The notes under the pieces: model-generated
What the model saw: only the letters and a program-made list of their open reading frames with translations
What the model was told of the DNA's origin: nothing
Database searches by the model: none
Assembly (NCBI GenBank): GCA_907165065.1
Contig: OU015528.1
Span: 33,502,515 to 33,566,514, forward strand
Direction: 5' to 3'
DNA from: Caprimulgus europaeus
Lineage: Eukaryota; Chordata; Aves; Caprimulgiformes; Caprimulgidae
DNA length: 64,000 nt
Translations under genes and position numbers: made by a program
Shown: positions 1-12,800 of the stretch, piece by piece
Position numbering within the stretch: the first letter of the stretch is position 1
How the letters are laid out: each line of letters starts with the position of its first letter

Positions 1-3000
1 AACAATCCCTAGGATTTAAATTAAGAATGCAGAAAGCATATTCAGCTCCACACAATAGGGTAAATTTATCCTCCAAATCTATGCAAACCTAGTATATTTT
101 AGCCAGGCAATTCAAGGCCTCTTCCTGTAAATATATTAAGTTCCCATGCTTGTGTCATAAACTACAAAACCTGGCTTGTTTACAGTATTCCAACTGCAAG
201 GTGCTACCCTCTGAGCATTATTTGAAATGATTACTCACAATGGATGGTTTTGTATAAAGATAACAGATCAGCAACACCATAATGATATTTGCAGCAACTG
301 CGCTCTGTGATGTGAAAATCAGAACACAACCAGAGAGAATTGTTGGGAATTTTTCTCATCTACTAGAGCAGAGATGTGGTTGAAGAGTGATAGCCTGAAA
401 TGTAGCTGCTGTTATATTAACAAATTAAAGAGCACATCAGGTTTCTATCCTGGTTCCAACATCTCTTACAAGGTTTTATTTGGTATAGAGTATTGTTAAT
501 ATAACGATTCATTTGAACAGATAATATTTTTCTAGCAGATGGAAAATAGGTATTACAGTTGGGATTTGTCCTCCACAGCATTTGTCATCCAGATGGCAAT
601 TGACAGGGTACAGAAATCATATAGGTGGCCAGAACAACAGTTTAATTTGTGTGTCTATGCAGAACAAGTAATAAAAGAGAATAATTATCAGTATTAACAT
701 AGGAATTTTCTTTCACCTCCAAGCCTGAAGTCCAAACTGTCCACAATTTTTTCTGTAAAGGTGTCAAATAAAAAAATGTCTATGAGGAAGAATGAAAAAG
801 GCAGACAGAGGACAACTGTTGCTCTCATTATTTGTGTGATTATGTGTGATTACCTCTTGCTAATATGTTCCTGAATCAAACTTTATCTTTTGGCAGTGAG
901 TCCCACAGACTGCTATAGGTTATCTGAATATACTTTCAAAAATTATTTAAAAATGTATTGCCTTTCTTTTCCATCAGAATAAATATTTTTCTCATGTTAC
1001 AAGGAGGTGGACAGAGGCGAGCATTTAGCAGCTTTAAAATGCGCTTTATTTTAACCTTTATTTCATTATACTTACAGTGAGCTATACTCACTGTATGTCC
1101 ACTGAATACTGTTAAAACTGGAGAAAAGAATTCTACTGTCAATTTACAGGCATCTTCAGGATAGAAAGAGAAACCTCACTGGTCACAGTCTATTGTTACC
1201 TGTGGCATAGGGTTTTTATAGTATTGTTCTGCTTTGTGGGGAACCATCATGCATGGTTCTCACAATCAGTTTAAACCAAGATTCAGTGCTATCTCTTATG
1301 TTTGTAGGGAGTTACATTTGGCATTGATTTAGGTGATTTTTCCCCTACTATTCTCCACTCTGATGCCTACTCATTTTCTCTAGAGGTTGCAGACTTGGCT
1401 GCACAGTGTATGTTGAATGAAGACAGTGAGTAGCCTTCTCCCCTCCAGTTTTGCTAACGCTGGTATTGCCTGCCTTCCCTTTCACAGAGCATCTTCTGTT
1501 GCCCTGTGTCCCAGCCATGCTTCCATACCATTGCAGAATTATTTTATTTCACATTTTAAAAATATTTTATTATTTCACTTATCTGCCAGGTTTTTGCTCT
1601 AGTCACCAAACTTTTTTTTGCTATTATATACTCCACTCTCTTGTATTTATCTGCAGAGGAAAAAAATCAGCACAAAGCACATGTAAAATGTTATTTGGTC
1701 TGAATGACAGTCCTGCATGCCTGTAGCAACCTGATATATGAACATGAGGAGCTCTCCCTTTTAGACAGAATAATTTTCCAATGAATATGTAATGAACTGA
1801 GAAAACACAGTGCTGTGATTTTCCCCACTGATTATTTAGAGGTAATAGCCACAGTTTTAGGTCTTTGTGGCTGGGATGGAATACAAATGCTCAAGAAGAC
1901 TTTCCAAAGCATTGTTTGTGTTTTTTAACACACACAGTAGAAGAGCTAGTTTCCATATTTTCTTTTCTTCCATGTACTTTTGTATGCTAGATAGTACATA
2001 ATTTGAACAAAACAGTATGTTGTGAACTACTTGGAATACAGTTGTCCTAGTTGCAAATAATACCAGAACTAAAACAAAGCAGCAGTGGCTGTAGAAAAAG
2101 TAAATCCAATAGTAAACCAGGTGAATACTATGCTGGTGTGGTAACTTATTTATACTTATATCTTCACCATGCTTGTGTTTTAACAACTCACTGCTTGTTC
2201 TAAGAATTTTCAATGCTTGACATGTCTGAATGAAATTTTAAGTATCACATCCTTCACCAGATTCTGGTTTTGGCTGGGACCATTCACATCAAGATGAATT
2301 TTGGGCAAACCAGCAGAATAAAAGGGAGCCTTACTCTGCTGAAGGCAAAAGTATACATTATTCATATAAACATATAAAAGCCTAAGTAGAAAAATAAGCA
2401 CTGATGCAATATTCATGGATATGCTCATGGAAGAGAAAAGGATCGTTTACATCCTAAATTCAGGCACTGGTGCTATGATATTGTGATGGTTCATCACTGA
2501 AGACACCCACGGGAGAATAACATTAGCTTTCCTTCTCCTTCGGTCAGTAACAGCAGTGTGTGGGCTGCCAATGGAAAAGATCTAAGCTGCAAAGGAGCAG
2601 CAGTTGTGCAAACACCAGAAGAGAGCAACTTTTAAGCATTCTGTCCTGAATGATCCAGAGGATGCCAGGAGGCTCTGAAAACATCCCTTCACTTGCTTGC
2701 CCCAGAATCTATCATTAATTGTAATAAAAAGGGTTCGGTGTCTCTATGTTCTAACAGCCCTCTCACCTCCTCACCTGTCGGTCCATCCTCCACTCTTGGC
2801 CACCACCACTCCATCCCTTCCCCACCGGCACACTGCACATGGGCACACATGCTTTCTTCATCAGCCTCTAGGGAAATAACTCACCTCCTGTGGCTGCTGG
2901 GCCAGCTACCTTCCCAGGTACATGACCATATTCGCTCCTTCAGGAGCCACAGCCAGAGAGAAGAAGGTGCAGGCCACCTCTAGGTGTCAGCCTCCCCGCA

Positions 3001-3184
3001 CCCAGACACACTCACAACTGCACTCACCAAGGCACTGAGCAGCGCGGCATGTACGTGTCACGTAAAAATCACCTCCAGCATTCTACATGTTTGATAGTGT
3101 AAATGTTGCATAATCTGCTGGGGAGGCTGTGTCTTATAGAAATAGCTGAGCAAGAGCCTTTCCAGATACGCAGACAAAAACATA
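1..3184. other. Intron sequence downstream of the juxtamembrane exon
   Basis: AT-rich sequence without recognisable genes or young repeats. By position it is part of the PTPRR intron that follows the exon at 9354-9616. I searched the minus strand by eye for the expected next exon (starting RGSN, then an LTLDMSSL-like motif) and did not find it. 2755-3010 is locally C-rich and pyrimidine-rich (cctcctcacctgtcggtcca and similar). Short frames here, for example 1857-2213 minus, show no family features. Confidence 0.6.
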
Positions 3185-3273
3185 TCACAGAATCACAGAA
3201 TCACAGAATGTCAGGGATTGGAAGGGACCTCGAAAGATCACCTAGTCCAATCCCCCTGCCAGAGCAGGAACAC

Positions 3274-4875
3274 CTAGATGAGTTCACACAGGAAGGCTTC
3301 CAGGCGGGTCTTGAATGTCTCCAGAGAAGGAGACTCCACAACCTCCCTGGGCAGCCTGTTCCAGTGCTCTGTCACCCTCACAGTAAAGAAGTTTCTTCTG
3401 AAGTTTAAGTGGAACCTCCTGTGTTCCAGCTTGCACCCATTGCCCCTTGTCTTATCACTAGACACCACTGTGAAGAGCCTGGCTCCATCCTCCTGACACT
3501 CACCCTTCATATATTTATAAACATTAATGAGGTCACCCCTCAGTTTCCTCTTCTCCAAGCTAAGGAGGCCCAGCTCCCTCAGCCTTTCCTCATAAGGGAG
3601 ATGCTCCACTCCCTTAAGCATCTTGGTGGCTCTGTGCTGGACTCTCTCAAGCAGTTCCCTGTCCTTCTTGAACTGTGGGGCCCAGAACTGGACACAATAT
3701 TCCAGATGTGGCCTCACCAGGGTAGAGTAGAGGGGGAGGAGAACCTCTCTTGACCTACTGACCACAGCCCTTCTAATGCACCCCAGGATGCCATTGGCCT
3801 TCCTGGCCACAAGGGCACAGTGCTGGCTCATGGTCATCCTGCTGTCCACCAGGACTCCCAGATCCTTTTCCCCCACACTGCTCTCTAATAGATCATTCCC
3901 CAACCTATACTGGAACCTGGGGTTGTTCCTGCCCAGGTGCAACACCCTACACTTGCCCTTATTATATTTCATTGAGTTTTTCCCCGCCCAGCTCTCCAGC
4001 CTGTCCAGGTCTCTCTGGATGGCAGCACAGCCTGCTGGCGTGTCAGCCACTCCTCCCAGCTTTGTGTCATCAGCAAACTTGCTGACAGTGCACTCTGCTC
4101 CCTCATCCAGGTCACTGATGAATATATTGAATAATACTGGTCCTAGTACCGACCCTTGAGGGACTGCACTAGACACAGGTCTCCAACTGGACTCTGCCTC
4201 ACTGACCACCACTCTCTGGCTTCTTCCCACCAGCCAGTTCACAGTCCCTCTCACTACCTGATCATCTAATCCACACTTCTTCATTTTGGCAGCGAGGATG
4301 CTGTGGGAGACCGTGTCAAATGCCTTGCTGAAATCAAGATAGACCACATCCACTGCTCTACCATCATCAAGCCACCTGGTTATGTCTTCATAAAAGTCTA
4401 GAAGGTTGGTCAAGCACGACTTCCCCTTGGTGAAGCCATGCTGACTGCCCCTAATGACCCTCTTATCCTTGATATGCCTAGAGATGGCACCAAGGATAAG
4501 TCGTTCCATCACCTTCCCAAGGATGGAGGTGAGGCTGACCAGCCTGTAGTTACCCGGGTCCTCCTTCTTGCCCTTTTTGAAGATTGGAGTGACATTTACC
4601 TTCCTCCAGTCCTCAGGCACCTCTCCTGTTCCCCACGACTTAGCAAAGATGATGAAGAGTGGTCTAGCAATTACTTCAGCCTGCTCCTTCAACACCTGTG
4701 GGTGCATCCCATCTGGACCCATAGATTTATGGATGTCCAGGTTGCTTAATTGGTCCCTGACCCAGTCCTCATCAACCAAGGCAAACTCCTCTATTGTCCT
4801 GACTCCCTCTGGGGCCTCAGGGTACGGGCTCCTCAGGACAGCTTTCAGCAGGGTAGACAGAGACAAAGAAGGCAT
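3274..4875 (-). pseudogene. CR1 ORF2 reverse transcriptase portion, long open frame
   Basis: Open frame of 533 codons encoding the reverse transcriptase and C-terminal part of CR1 ORF2. It normally copies element RNA at the target site. Visible signatures are [16 protein letters not shown] (about 49-64), the catalytic aspartate block YLDFSKAFD (179-187), PQGSVLGP (239-246), and the active-site box [10 protein letters not shown] (266-275). The C-terminal region ends LEAFLCELI just before the 3' tail. The first methionine is not a native start. In the intact element this frame continues from the endonuclease, but here a one-base shift near 4820-4850 breaks the link (upstream frame ends PEEPVP-stop). 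The absence of stops across 1.6 kb suggests a fairly young insertion. Confidence 0.93.
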
Positions 4876-5240
4876 TCAGTAACTCAGCCTTCTCTGTATC
4901 CTCTGTCACCAGGGCACCCACCTCATTCATCAGTGGGCCTACATTGCCTCTAGTGTTAGTTTTATCTGCTATGTATTTGAAGAAGCTCTTCCTGTTGCCC
5001 TTGACCCCTCTGGCAAGGTTTAATTCTAAGAAGAATTTTGCTTTCCTAGTTGCCTCCCTACATCCTCTGACAACAGCCTTATATTCTTCCCAAGTGGCCA
5101 ACCCCTCCTTCCATAATCTGTAAACTCTCCTCTTCCACTTGAGTATGCCCAGCAGTTCCCTGTTTAACCAAGCAGGTCTCCTGGCTCCCTTCCTTGACTT
5201 CCTACATATCGGGATGCTTTGATCTTGAGCTTGGAAGAAG
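4817..5240 (-). pseudogene. CR1 ORF2 linker between endonuclease and reverse transcriptase
   Basis: Remnant of the CR1 ORF2 segment between endonuclease and reverse transcriptase. In this frame the sequence runs QAQDQSIPICRKSRKGARRP and AWLNRELLGILKWKRR, then TWEEYKAVVRGCREATRKAK and VKGNRKSFFKYIADK, all family-typical. It starts right after the deletion junction near 5241-5255 and ends at a stop (PEEPVP*) caused by a one-base shift into the reverse transcriptase frame. Only the part from 5101 down shows as a stand-alone frame because its first start-like codon is TTG. Confidence 0.85.
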
Positions 5241-5816
5241 CGAGGCTGCTCTCAGCTGCCTGTAGGCCTCATCAACTTCCTCACCCTGATCTGGTGGCCT
5301 GTAATAGACACCCACAACAGTATCACCCGTACCAGCCTGCCCCTTAATTCTCACCCACAGACTCTCAACTAGCTCCTCATCCGCCCCTGGACAGATCTCA
5401 ATACACTGCAGTTGCTCTCTCACGTAAAGAGCAACTCCACCTGGCCTGTCTTTCCTGAGAAGGACACAGCCATCCATGGCCACATTCCAGTCATGTGAGC
5501 TGTCCCACCATGTCTCTGTAATTGCCACCAGATCATAATCCCCTGACCACACACGGGTTTCTAACTCCTCCTGTTTATTCCCCACGCTGCGTGCATTGGT
5601 GTATGGGCATTTCAGGGAGGGAGCCAAGTGCACCAGTTTCAGCCTAGGGGGCTGGGAGGCCTCCCAGCCTTCATCAATTCTGGAGTGCTGCCCCACTGGC
5701 ACAAGCCCAGCTGTGACCCCTTCCCCCTTCCAATCTAGTTTAAAGCTCTCCAAATGAGCCCTGCCAATTCCTGCCCCAGCCTCCTTTTGCCCCTGTGGGA
5801 TAGGCCTTCCCCACAC
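5202..5816 (-). pseudogene. CR1 ORF2 N-terminus with the endonuclease truncated by deletion
   Basis: N-terminal part of CR1 ORF2, an AP-type endonuclease that nicks target DNA. Conserved motifs are visible: TNARSVGNK (about 73-81), AITETWWDSSHDW (98-110, catalytic Glu in ITETWW), and VALYVREQL followed by VGVYYRPPDQG. The frame then ends within about 30 codons at AASLLPSSRSK. The C-terminal catalytic motifs usual in the family (GDFN-type and the final SDH-type histidine) are missing. The following sequence resumes in another frame at the linker. This is best explained by an internal deletion of very roughly 130 codons near 5241-5255, a size judged against the remembered family layout. Confidence 0.88.
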
Positions 5817-6390
5817 ATCACTGTCTGGACTGGTGTCCTATGAAACCAGCCGTTATCAAAGAACCCAAAGCCCTGCCTGTAGCACCAGTCCTGGAGCCAG
5901 TCGTTTTTGGCCTTAATTCTGCCATTCCATCCCATGTCAGCACCCGAAAGTGGAAGGAGGGAAGAGAAAATCACTTGAGCCCCAGACCCATTCAGCAACT
6001 GTCCCAAGGCCTTGAAATCCTTCTTCATCCCCCTCAGACTACGGGATGCAGCTTCCTCCCCACCTGTCTGGAAGATCAGTAGCGGGTAGTAGTCTGTCGG
6101 GTGCACCAGGTTGGGGAGTGTCCTGGTGATATCCCTGATCCTGGCTCCAGGAAGACTACACACTTCCCTACGTTGAGTGTCCTGCATATCGGGCCCTCTG
6201 TTCCCCTCAGAAGGGAATCGCCTACTACAATGACCCTTCTTTCTTTCCTATCAGAGGCCGTCTTCAGGGGCTGAGTCAACCACCTCTTCCTTTGCGGACT
6301 TGTAGGTGGGCCTTGCACCACATCCTCACCAACCTCTCCTTCAAGAGACAGGGCCTCAAACCTATTAGAGAGGGGCACCTGAGGGGGCAA
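5735..6390 (-). pseudogene. CR1 ORF1 esterase-like C-terminus, frameshifted
   Basis: C-terminal part of CR1 ORF1. The first half (6076-6390) reads VPLSNRFEALSLEGE, then RRVIVVGDSLLRGTEGPICR, where GDSL (about residues 57-60) marks the SGNH/GDSL esterase-like domain found in CR1 ORF1 proteins. The domain continues in another frame (5735-6187) as DTQRREVCSLPGARIRDITR, then SGAQVIFSSLLP and the histidine-bearing GEGLSHRGKRRLGQELAG. The switch lies near 6185-6195 and fits a one-base indel. The end of ORF1 overlaps the start of the ORF2 frame. The N-terminal part of ORF1 is lost or unrecognisable beyond about 6545. Confidence 0.85.
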
Positions 6391-6545
6391 AGCAGGTAAG
6401 GAAGGAGCTCGCCCATGACATCAAACTGGAACTTTCTTCCAACCCTCCTTATCTTTTTGGTCCCTTGCCTCTGCCTGGCAGCAGCAGGGCAGGGGCTGCC
6501 TCAGGTCCTCCGCCTCTGCCTGACAGGGTGTGGGTTCCATCACCT

Positions 6546-9353
6546 TTTTGGTGATATCTTCATGAGGTATGTGGACTTGGTTCTAGTATTCAGAAGCAAA
6601 ATGCATTTTAAGAAGCTGAACAAACTCCCAGAAACATTTTAATTTATGGACAGTTTTTGATTAACAGTTTGTCAGCCTCTGCACCAGCCAATGCTATTCC
6701 TATTAAAAATAAAAAGGTTCAGAGGGACAGATGCTGATGTGGTGCTTTGTGAAAACTCAGTTCCACCATGTGTTTGCATTTAGATGTCCTCCCCAAAGCA
6801 GCACCTAGTATGCAGAGCAGGGAGAGCCTGAGAGGCAGGCGTCACCTGGCTTTTCTGCCCCATCTTCCGGAGGTACTGTCACAAACTTCCCGTTCAGCTG
6901 GCTAGGCACAGTGGTTGGCTCACTCCCTGTTTGGCCCACAGTCCACTGATTTCTCTTCGAAGAGATACAACTTGGTCTGGATCACACCAGGCATTTCATG
7001 GCTATGGATCACGCTTAAGGAATCAAAACAGGGAGTTTGGATAGTTAGAAAATTTTGCTCAGGAACAACTGTCAAGCCATCTGGCCAAAGGAATCTCAAT
7101 GCTAAGTTTGTCAAGGAGTCTCCATATCCACACTAGCCTGCCAAGAGCTTCTTCCTCTGGCAGAAAACAAAATCAGGGTAGCAAATATTATTCAATGGGT
7201 GCCCCCAAGCTGTGGCTATGAGCTGGAAAGGGCCACCAGGCTTGATCCTACTCCATATTGACAGAAAAAGGGCTGCGAACAGACTATTTTGTGCACAGCA
7301 CGCTGTTTGCCATGTGCAGACCCATGCTCCAAGGTCCACTGCTCCCATGTGTAATGAAGAAGGCCCAAGGTTGCCTAGTGCAAGGTTGTTGTGGGGCAGA
7401 AAGGTGGAGAAGGATTTTAGGCTGTCCACATACTGATCATTAGAGGATGTCTGAGGCAAACTGTATTGCTGCATTATTATTTTTTGTCTATGATGCTTCT
7501 GTGTGTCAAAATGTGTGCAAATTTTTTCATAGTACAGGATATAGTACATAAATAAGAAATATATAAAATAATAGCTGCTTATTTCAGAGGAAGAGAAGAT
7601 AAAATATTCCCTAAAGTTTTCTCCTTCACATCCCCAGATCTTTGCATCAGTAAGTTTGAAATAAACTTAAACCACCATTTCTTAGAAGCAGATTTGGGCT
7701 GATAAAGTGTAACCATGTTAAACATGACAAAAAGAACTGCATAATGGGATGTCATCACAATTACTTTCACTTTTTCACAATGGCCTATTAGTGTTCTTTT
7801 ACAGTAGAAACTGAAGTGCTCAGTTCTTTCACCTTATTTTTCCTTAGTAATAAGCTGAAATGCCTGGTTTATTTGATCAAACGTCATGTTTAGTTTCCTC
7901 TTTATACCTCAGCTCTCCATTTTGACACATCTGATCAGAACTTCATCTTTCCAAATGAAAAAATTTAGTTTAGGAGTATTAAAGGCTGAGTTCCTATCTG
8001 CATGGGTGGAAATTAAGATCCTAGATCAATAGGTTTTATTTTCTTTGTTTGAGCAATGGAAAAATTTCTTCCCTGGTCCTCAAGTATGAACTCCCTCTAT
8101 AAATTCCTTCACCTCAATCCCTCTCAACTATTATATATGCTATGTTTGGTACCAGGTATTACTAACTAATTATGGGATCCCCATGCTCTTTATTTTTAGG
8201 ATCTTGTGGAATGAGAGCAACCATCAAAATCATTTACTTGTTCCTCCCATTCTTTATTTTTTTAGTGATATTGCTATGTATTTTATGACAGCTCTGCCTT
8301 TCAGTATCTTTTCCTCATGGAAGAATCAGTCCCTCTCCCTTAGCTCTGTCTGGGACTCATAAAGCCATTGATAAAATCTCCGTCATTGAAATTTTGTGGT
8401 TCAAGCTGAATCAGGGTTACTGCTCAACTCTGAGAGTCCTCACAGACAAGGCTCCACTTGGTCTCCTTTTTATTCTGATTTCCCCATCATATCTGTGTGG
8501 CATCTGTTTTTTCATTTATCATCTGTGCTGGGGTTGAAGAGTTCAGTTGCAAGGCTGCACACTGTGTTAGTTATTCAGAGCATTGATGCTTTATGAAAGC
8601 AGCCTGGAGCCATCAAGCAAGAAATTATATAGGTTTCTAACAGAGCAGAGATAGATGTCAATGTCCATTCTCCTGTGGGAAGAATAACTAGAGCACTGGC
8701 CCAGTTTTTGAAAGGTAGAATGAGTGGCAAGGTTTGGTGCCCAAGTATTTCTAAGGAGCTGCACACAAGGGTCAGTTTCATTACTAATCACTTCTTTCTC
8801 TTTTTTGTAAAGCTTGTAGACATTGGACTGTATCCCGGCCATTGTGGAAAGATGGAATTAAGAAGAAAAATTATCTAAAGGTGATATGGGAAACACTGTA
8901 TGAGATTGGTAAATCGACTCAGTTGGAGTAAGTATTTCTTCTTTCTAAGTTTCCTATGTGCTAGGGATACCCTGACAATGGGAATGTCCTATGCTGACAA
9001 AACATTATCAGCTCTTGTGTCCTCTGCCAGGATTTCCAGGATCAAAACAAATCAATGGACAATGAAAAATTATTTTTTAAGGGGTAGTTGCTGGAAAGGA
9101 GAAGAAACAAATTAGGAAAAATAATTGCAGTACTGCAGTTAATCTCAGCCCAAACTTCTGGACCTTTGCTTATATGAAAAGAAAGAAAAGGAGGGAATAC
9201 CCATGAGATAGACATTAACATATCAAAATCCTACTACTCAGATGTCTGTATGGTGAAGTCTGCCATTCACTGACAGAAGAAACATTTGTGAAATCATGCA
9301 GCATGAGCACAGCAAAGCAGAATAAATTCTGAACATGTTTGGCACCACCTTAC
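6546..9353. other. Intron sequence between the CR1 LINE and the juxtamembrane exon
   Basis: Intronic by position. No coding exon, RNA gene or interspersed repeat recognised. The short frames at 7133-7549, 7212-7436 and 8591-8842 lie on both strands and look like chance. The good splice donor of the PTPRR exon (gtaagg) lies at the right edge. Confidence 0.6.
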
Positions 9354-9616
9354 CTTTCCTGGAGCCCCACAGGTTTCATTCTGAAAGGAGACGGACTGGC
9401 ACACAGGGGAGGTTTGAGCTCAGGAACACATTGGCCTTGAGGGTCCACTACAACATTGACAACCTTTGGAGCCTGTTCAGGCTGGACCATGCTGTTGGTG
9501 GTCTTATACTCGGACTGAGATGTCTGCAGGGGAAGGGGAGAAAGGTGGATCTCCTGCTTCTTTTCTTTCTCTTGTCTCAGTGACAACTGGATCTTCTCCT
9601 TTAATCTGTACAGAAC
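9354..9616 (-). CDS. PTPRR: PTPRR juxtamembrane cytosolic exon, up to the kinase-interaction motif
   Basis: PTPRR exon on the minus strand, 263 bp: 87 codons plus two bases, so the downstream junction is phase 2. A strong acceptor (cctgttttttctgtag) is followed by VLYRLKEK, which completes the membrane helix with a basic stop-transfer cluster. Next come a charged stretch (LRQEKEKKQEIHLSP), the family-typical MVQPEQAPKVVNVVVDPQG, and PSPFRMKPVGLQER at the donor AG|GTAAGG. The last residues are the first half of the kinase-interaction motif (KIM) that binds ERK and p38. The second half, with the protein kinase A-regulated serine described for the family, would be in the next exon, which is not in the window. 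The plus-strand frame at 9335-9583 is a shadow. Confidence 0.96.
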
Positions 9617-12600
9617 CTACAGAAAAAACAGGTCAGCCCAATCTCAGTATCATAAATGCTGGTTAAGATTTATATATGTGGCTTTCATTCCTAGAAGGTA
9701 AGACACAAGTTGTGCTACATAGTGTTTCCCACAACAGGATAAATATTTCCATTACATAAACCACAGTATGTACATGTGGGTGGCAGGGATTTTAACAGTT
9801 CTCATTGTGAGCCAGTAATTATTTGTAATACCAGCAGTTGTATTAAAGGAGCAAATAACATAGAATGTAAAATGGTTACAAAAGACATAGTAAAGAAGGA
9901 CATACTGATAAATAGAGTAATTGCAGAAAAATTTGTAAGAATTTTAACATAAGAGAAACAACGGCACAAAATAAAATAGATGTTCATGATATATCCAGGT
10001 ACATGTCTCTAATTATAGCAGCCTGAACTTGTTTTAGAGAAGAATTTCTTAAAAGTTTGTAATCATTTTGCATGGACCTGATGGTTGAACTGAGTAACTT
10101 TGCTAGGCCACTTTTGTAATGGTAGGCTGCTACTACTCTGAAATACTCTGCAGGAAAAGGATATTCCTCAGTATCCTCAGAGAAACATAACCTGTTCTGG
10201 AATCTATTTGCAGCCTATGAAGCCTTTAAGCATCAGTTCAGAAAAGTGTATTTTACAATTACCAAGACACTGACATTTGAACATACTGTAATACTAGGAT
10301 TCTCTGCCCACCTATTACTTATGAACTTGGATGTCAAATATCTGCAGCAAAAGCTTTTCAGAAGCTGTACTGATCCTCTTCCACTGAACTCCATGCTGAT
10401 GCTCTACACTGGGTGGTGAGGGCTAGTGGGTAGTGTGAGCTCGGTAATATCACTCCAGAGGAACCTGTTGTATGCTTATTTAACACTTCTTATGTCTCTT
10501 GAGGGGAATGCAAAAAATAATTTCTGAGCTGTAGTTGTGCCATTTTCAAAATATGCTTTACAACCCGTAAAACTGAGGAGAATTACTATTGTAAGTATTG
10601 TGTGTGGAGGTGGGTGAAAGGCCCTTACACAGCTTTTTTACAGGTGTCTGCAGATACCCTTATACATTCTACTCTACTTACATGTTGTCATAAAGCATTT
10701 GAATTGAATCAAGGTCTTCAAAGCCATAAAGACAAAGGCTAGACCAAAGCATTTTTCTGATGCAAGTCAGAGGCTCTTTGACATCTGTTGCCCTTCTAAC
10801 ACTGCATAAAGATCTATCATTCCATAGCTTTCCAGTTAAGACTGGATACATCTGATGGATTTGGTTTTTTCAAGGATTAGCATTAGAGGTTTAGCTGGGA
10901 GCTGACCTAATGTCATTAGCAATACACCCATTAAACAAGACTTAGCTACGTAAACCATCTGTTCATTCATAAGAGTTTAGAATTAAATTGCATAGATAAG
11001 ATAAGCTGCTCTTTGCCATTATTTTTCAGAAAAAAATGCCCTGTTGTGAAACAAGGACATAGGTATCATTAAGATAAAACAGGGGCTTGAAATATTTTAA
11101 CCCTCTTTTCCCTCACTGATTGCTTTGGTCTCCTTTGTTTCTGACAACCCACAGGTATACAGTTCAGACATTCACAGTCATGGCAGTGTTAACCATACCT
11201 TCTTGTCACTGATACATTTTGACATAGTTTAGATCCTTGGATTCCCAGGAAATTAAGTTTTTAAGTTCCAAAAATGTGGACTAGTATTACTTCCCATACT
11301 TTTTAATACTTTATTATTAACCTAGTAAAGAAGATAGCCTGCCACTTGCAGAAGTTGAAAGAAAGCTAAAGAACCACATTTGATCTAAGAGCCAATGCAC
11401 TTTCCTCAGAAAGTGTAGTCAAGGCCATCACAAATTCCGAGTGAAAGTTAAACAAACAGAAATGGCCAAAAAGACAGTGGCCAATCCAATCACTACCTTC
11501 TGCAAAGGGAACAACTTAATTGTACTCATATTTCAAACCAGTTTAAACACATCATGGATGGAAATAGGTATGAAGCCTCTAAATTAGGAAAACTGATGTC
11601 TTATTGATACCTCAGAAGATTAATAGTGGGGATAATCAAGAGGCACAGAGCAACACAAAGTACTACTTTCCAGGACACACAAGGTGGGTCATCTGTGATT
11701 TTTTTTTTTTTCTATTAAGCCTAAGGTTCAAAGCCACAGTTCAAAAGGAAAATAACTCCTCTTTCCGCCTCTTCTTTGACTCAGCTTATATGGAAGAATG
11801 ACAGGGTGCTGACAGCATGGCATTCACTCCTTACATCTCTGCTCAGATTTGTTTAAAGGAAAGCTGACATGTTATGCACTAACTTGGACAGTACCTCCTA
11901 CCCCATTCAAAATATACATGGAAACTGCTTTTATTCATCTCCAGAGATTGACAGGAAGTCCCAATGAGGTAACTATATCACCAGAAGGAAGATCTTGGCA
12001 ATGGTTATGTTGAGCAGTGATATACAAACTCATTTTTCTAATTTAGGGCACCGAGGACTGTATGGGAAAATCTCCCAGAAACCATGGAAATTAACACAGT
12101 GCGCTCTAATTAAAAGTGTTGTCTCTAATCAACATGTATGTGAGGCTGTGTGCCTATGTCTGCATAAGCAGAGTTATTGTGCATGTGTATACATGGGAAG
12201 AAAACGGATCAATAAAATTCCCCTCAAACTGTGGGGAAGGGATGAAAGAACAAAATGTGACAGATGTTAGTTGTGGTGTTTGATGCATTACTGGGAGGCA
12301 TTTGGATATCATGATTTGAATGCACTATAAAAAGTTCCACAGGAGGAGAATAAAAGACAATCTAGGACTAGTTTATAAACAGACATCCTAATTTCAAGTT
12401 GGCTTAAACACTTTTGCAGTATAATTAAAAAAAATGTACCTTTAATTTTACTTTAAATCTTTGAACTGTTAAAAGCTAACAATGGGCTGATACTAGATAG
12501 TTGTATATATTCTATAATCAAATTGCTTTCAGAAGTACTGCAACCATATTATGAATCTTGAAACTTGTAAATTTAAGAACAAGCAATAGGTCATGTGAAA

Positions 12601-12800
12601 ATTTGATGCTGAAATGCATTTCTTTGTTATTCAATATTCTTCTTGTTAAAGAAATACCAAAATACAATTATGAATCTGAAAAAATACTTACCATTTAAGT
12701 AACTATTTTCCCAAAAGATCAAATAACTGATAATAATTAATAAAACAGTGGAGACTATTAAAAATTCAGATCCTCACAATTTTTTGACAAGGCAAAGTTC

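Larger units (their letters stand above)
3185..6545 (-). mobile_element. CR1 LINE, 5'-truncated with an internal deletion
   Basis: Non-LTR retrotransposon of the CR1 clade on the minus strand, the same orientation as PTPRR, inside its intron. The 3' end is defined by three 8-bp units (TCACAGAA on plus) at 3185-3208, the typical short tandem tail of CR1, followed by the conserved 3' region (ggaagggacct...gatcacctagtccaa on plus). Going 5', it contains a reverse transcriptase frame, a deleted endonuclease and the end of ORF1 with a GDSL-type esterase. The 5' limit near 6545 is approximate: similarity fades, and I could not find target-site duplications, which CR1 usually lacks. About 3.4 kb remain of an element that is usually about 4.5 kb. 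Two frameshifts and the deletion make it non-autonomous. Confidence 0.95.

Noticed and set aside
1857-2213. 118-codon minus-strand frame
   Set aside because: Checked as a possible next PTPRR exon; it lacks the expected motifs and suitable splice sites.
3274-5101. Plus-strand frames over the CR1 element (for example 3409-3753, 3776-4159, 4438-4749)
   Set aside because: They are antisense shadows of the CR1 reverse transcriptase frame and show no family features.
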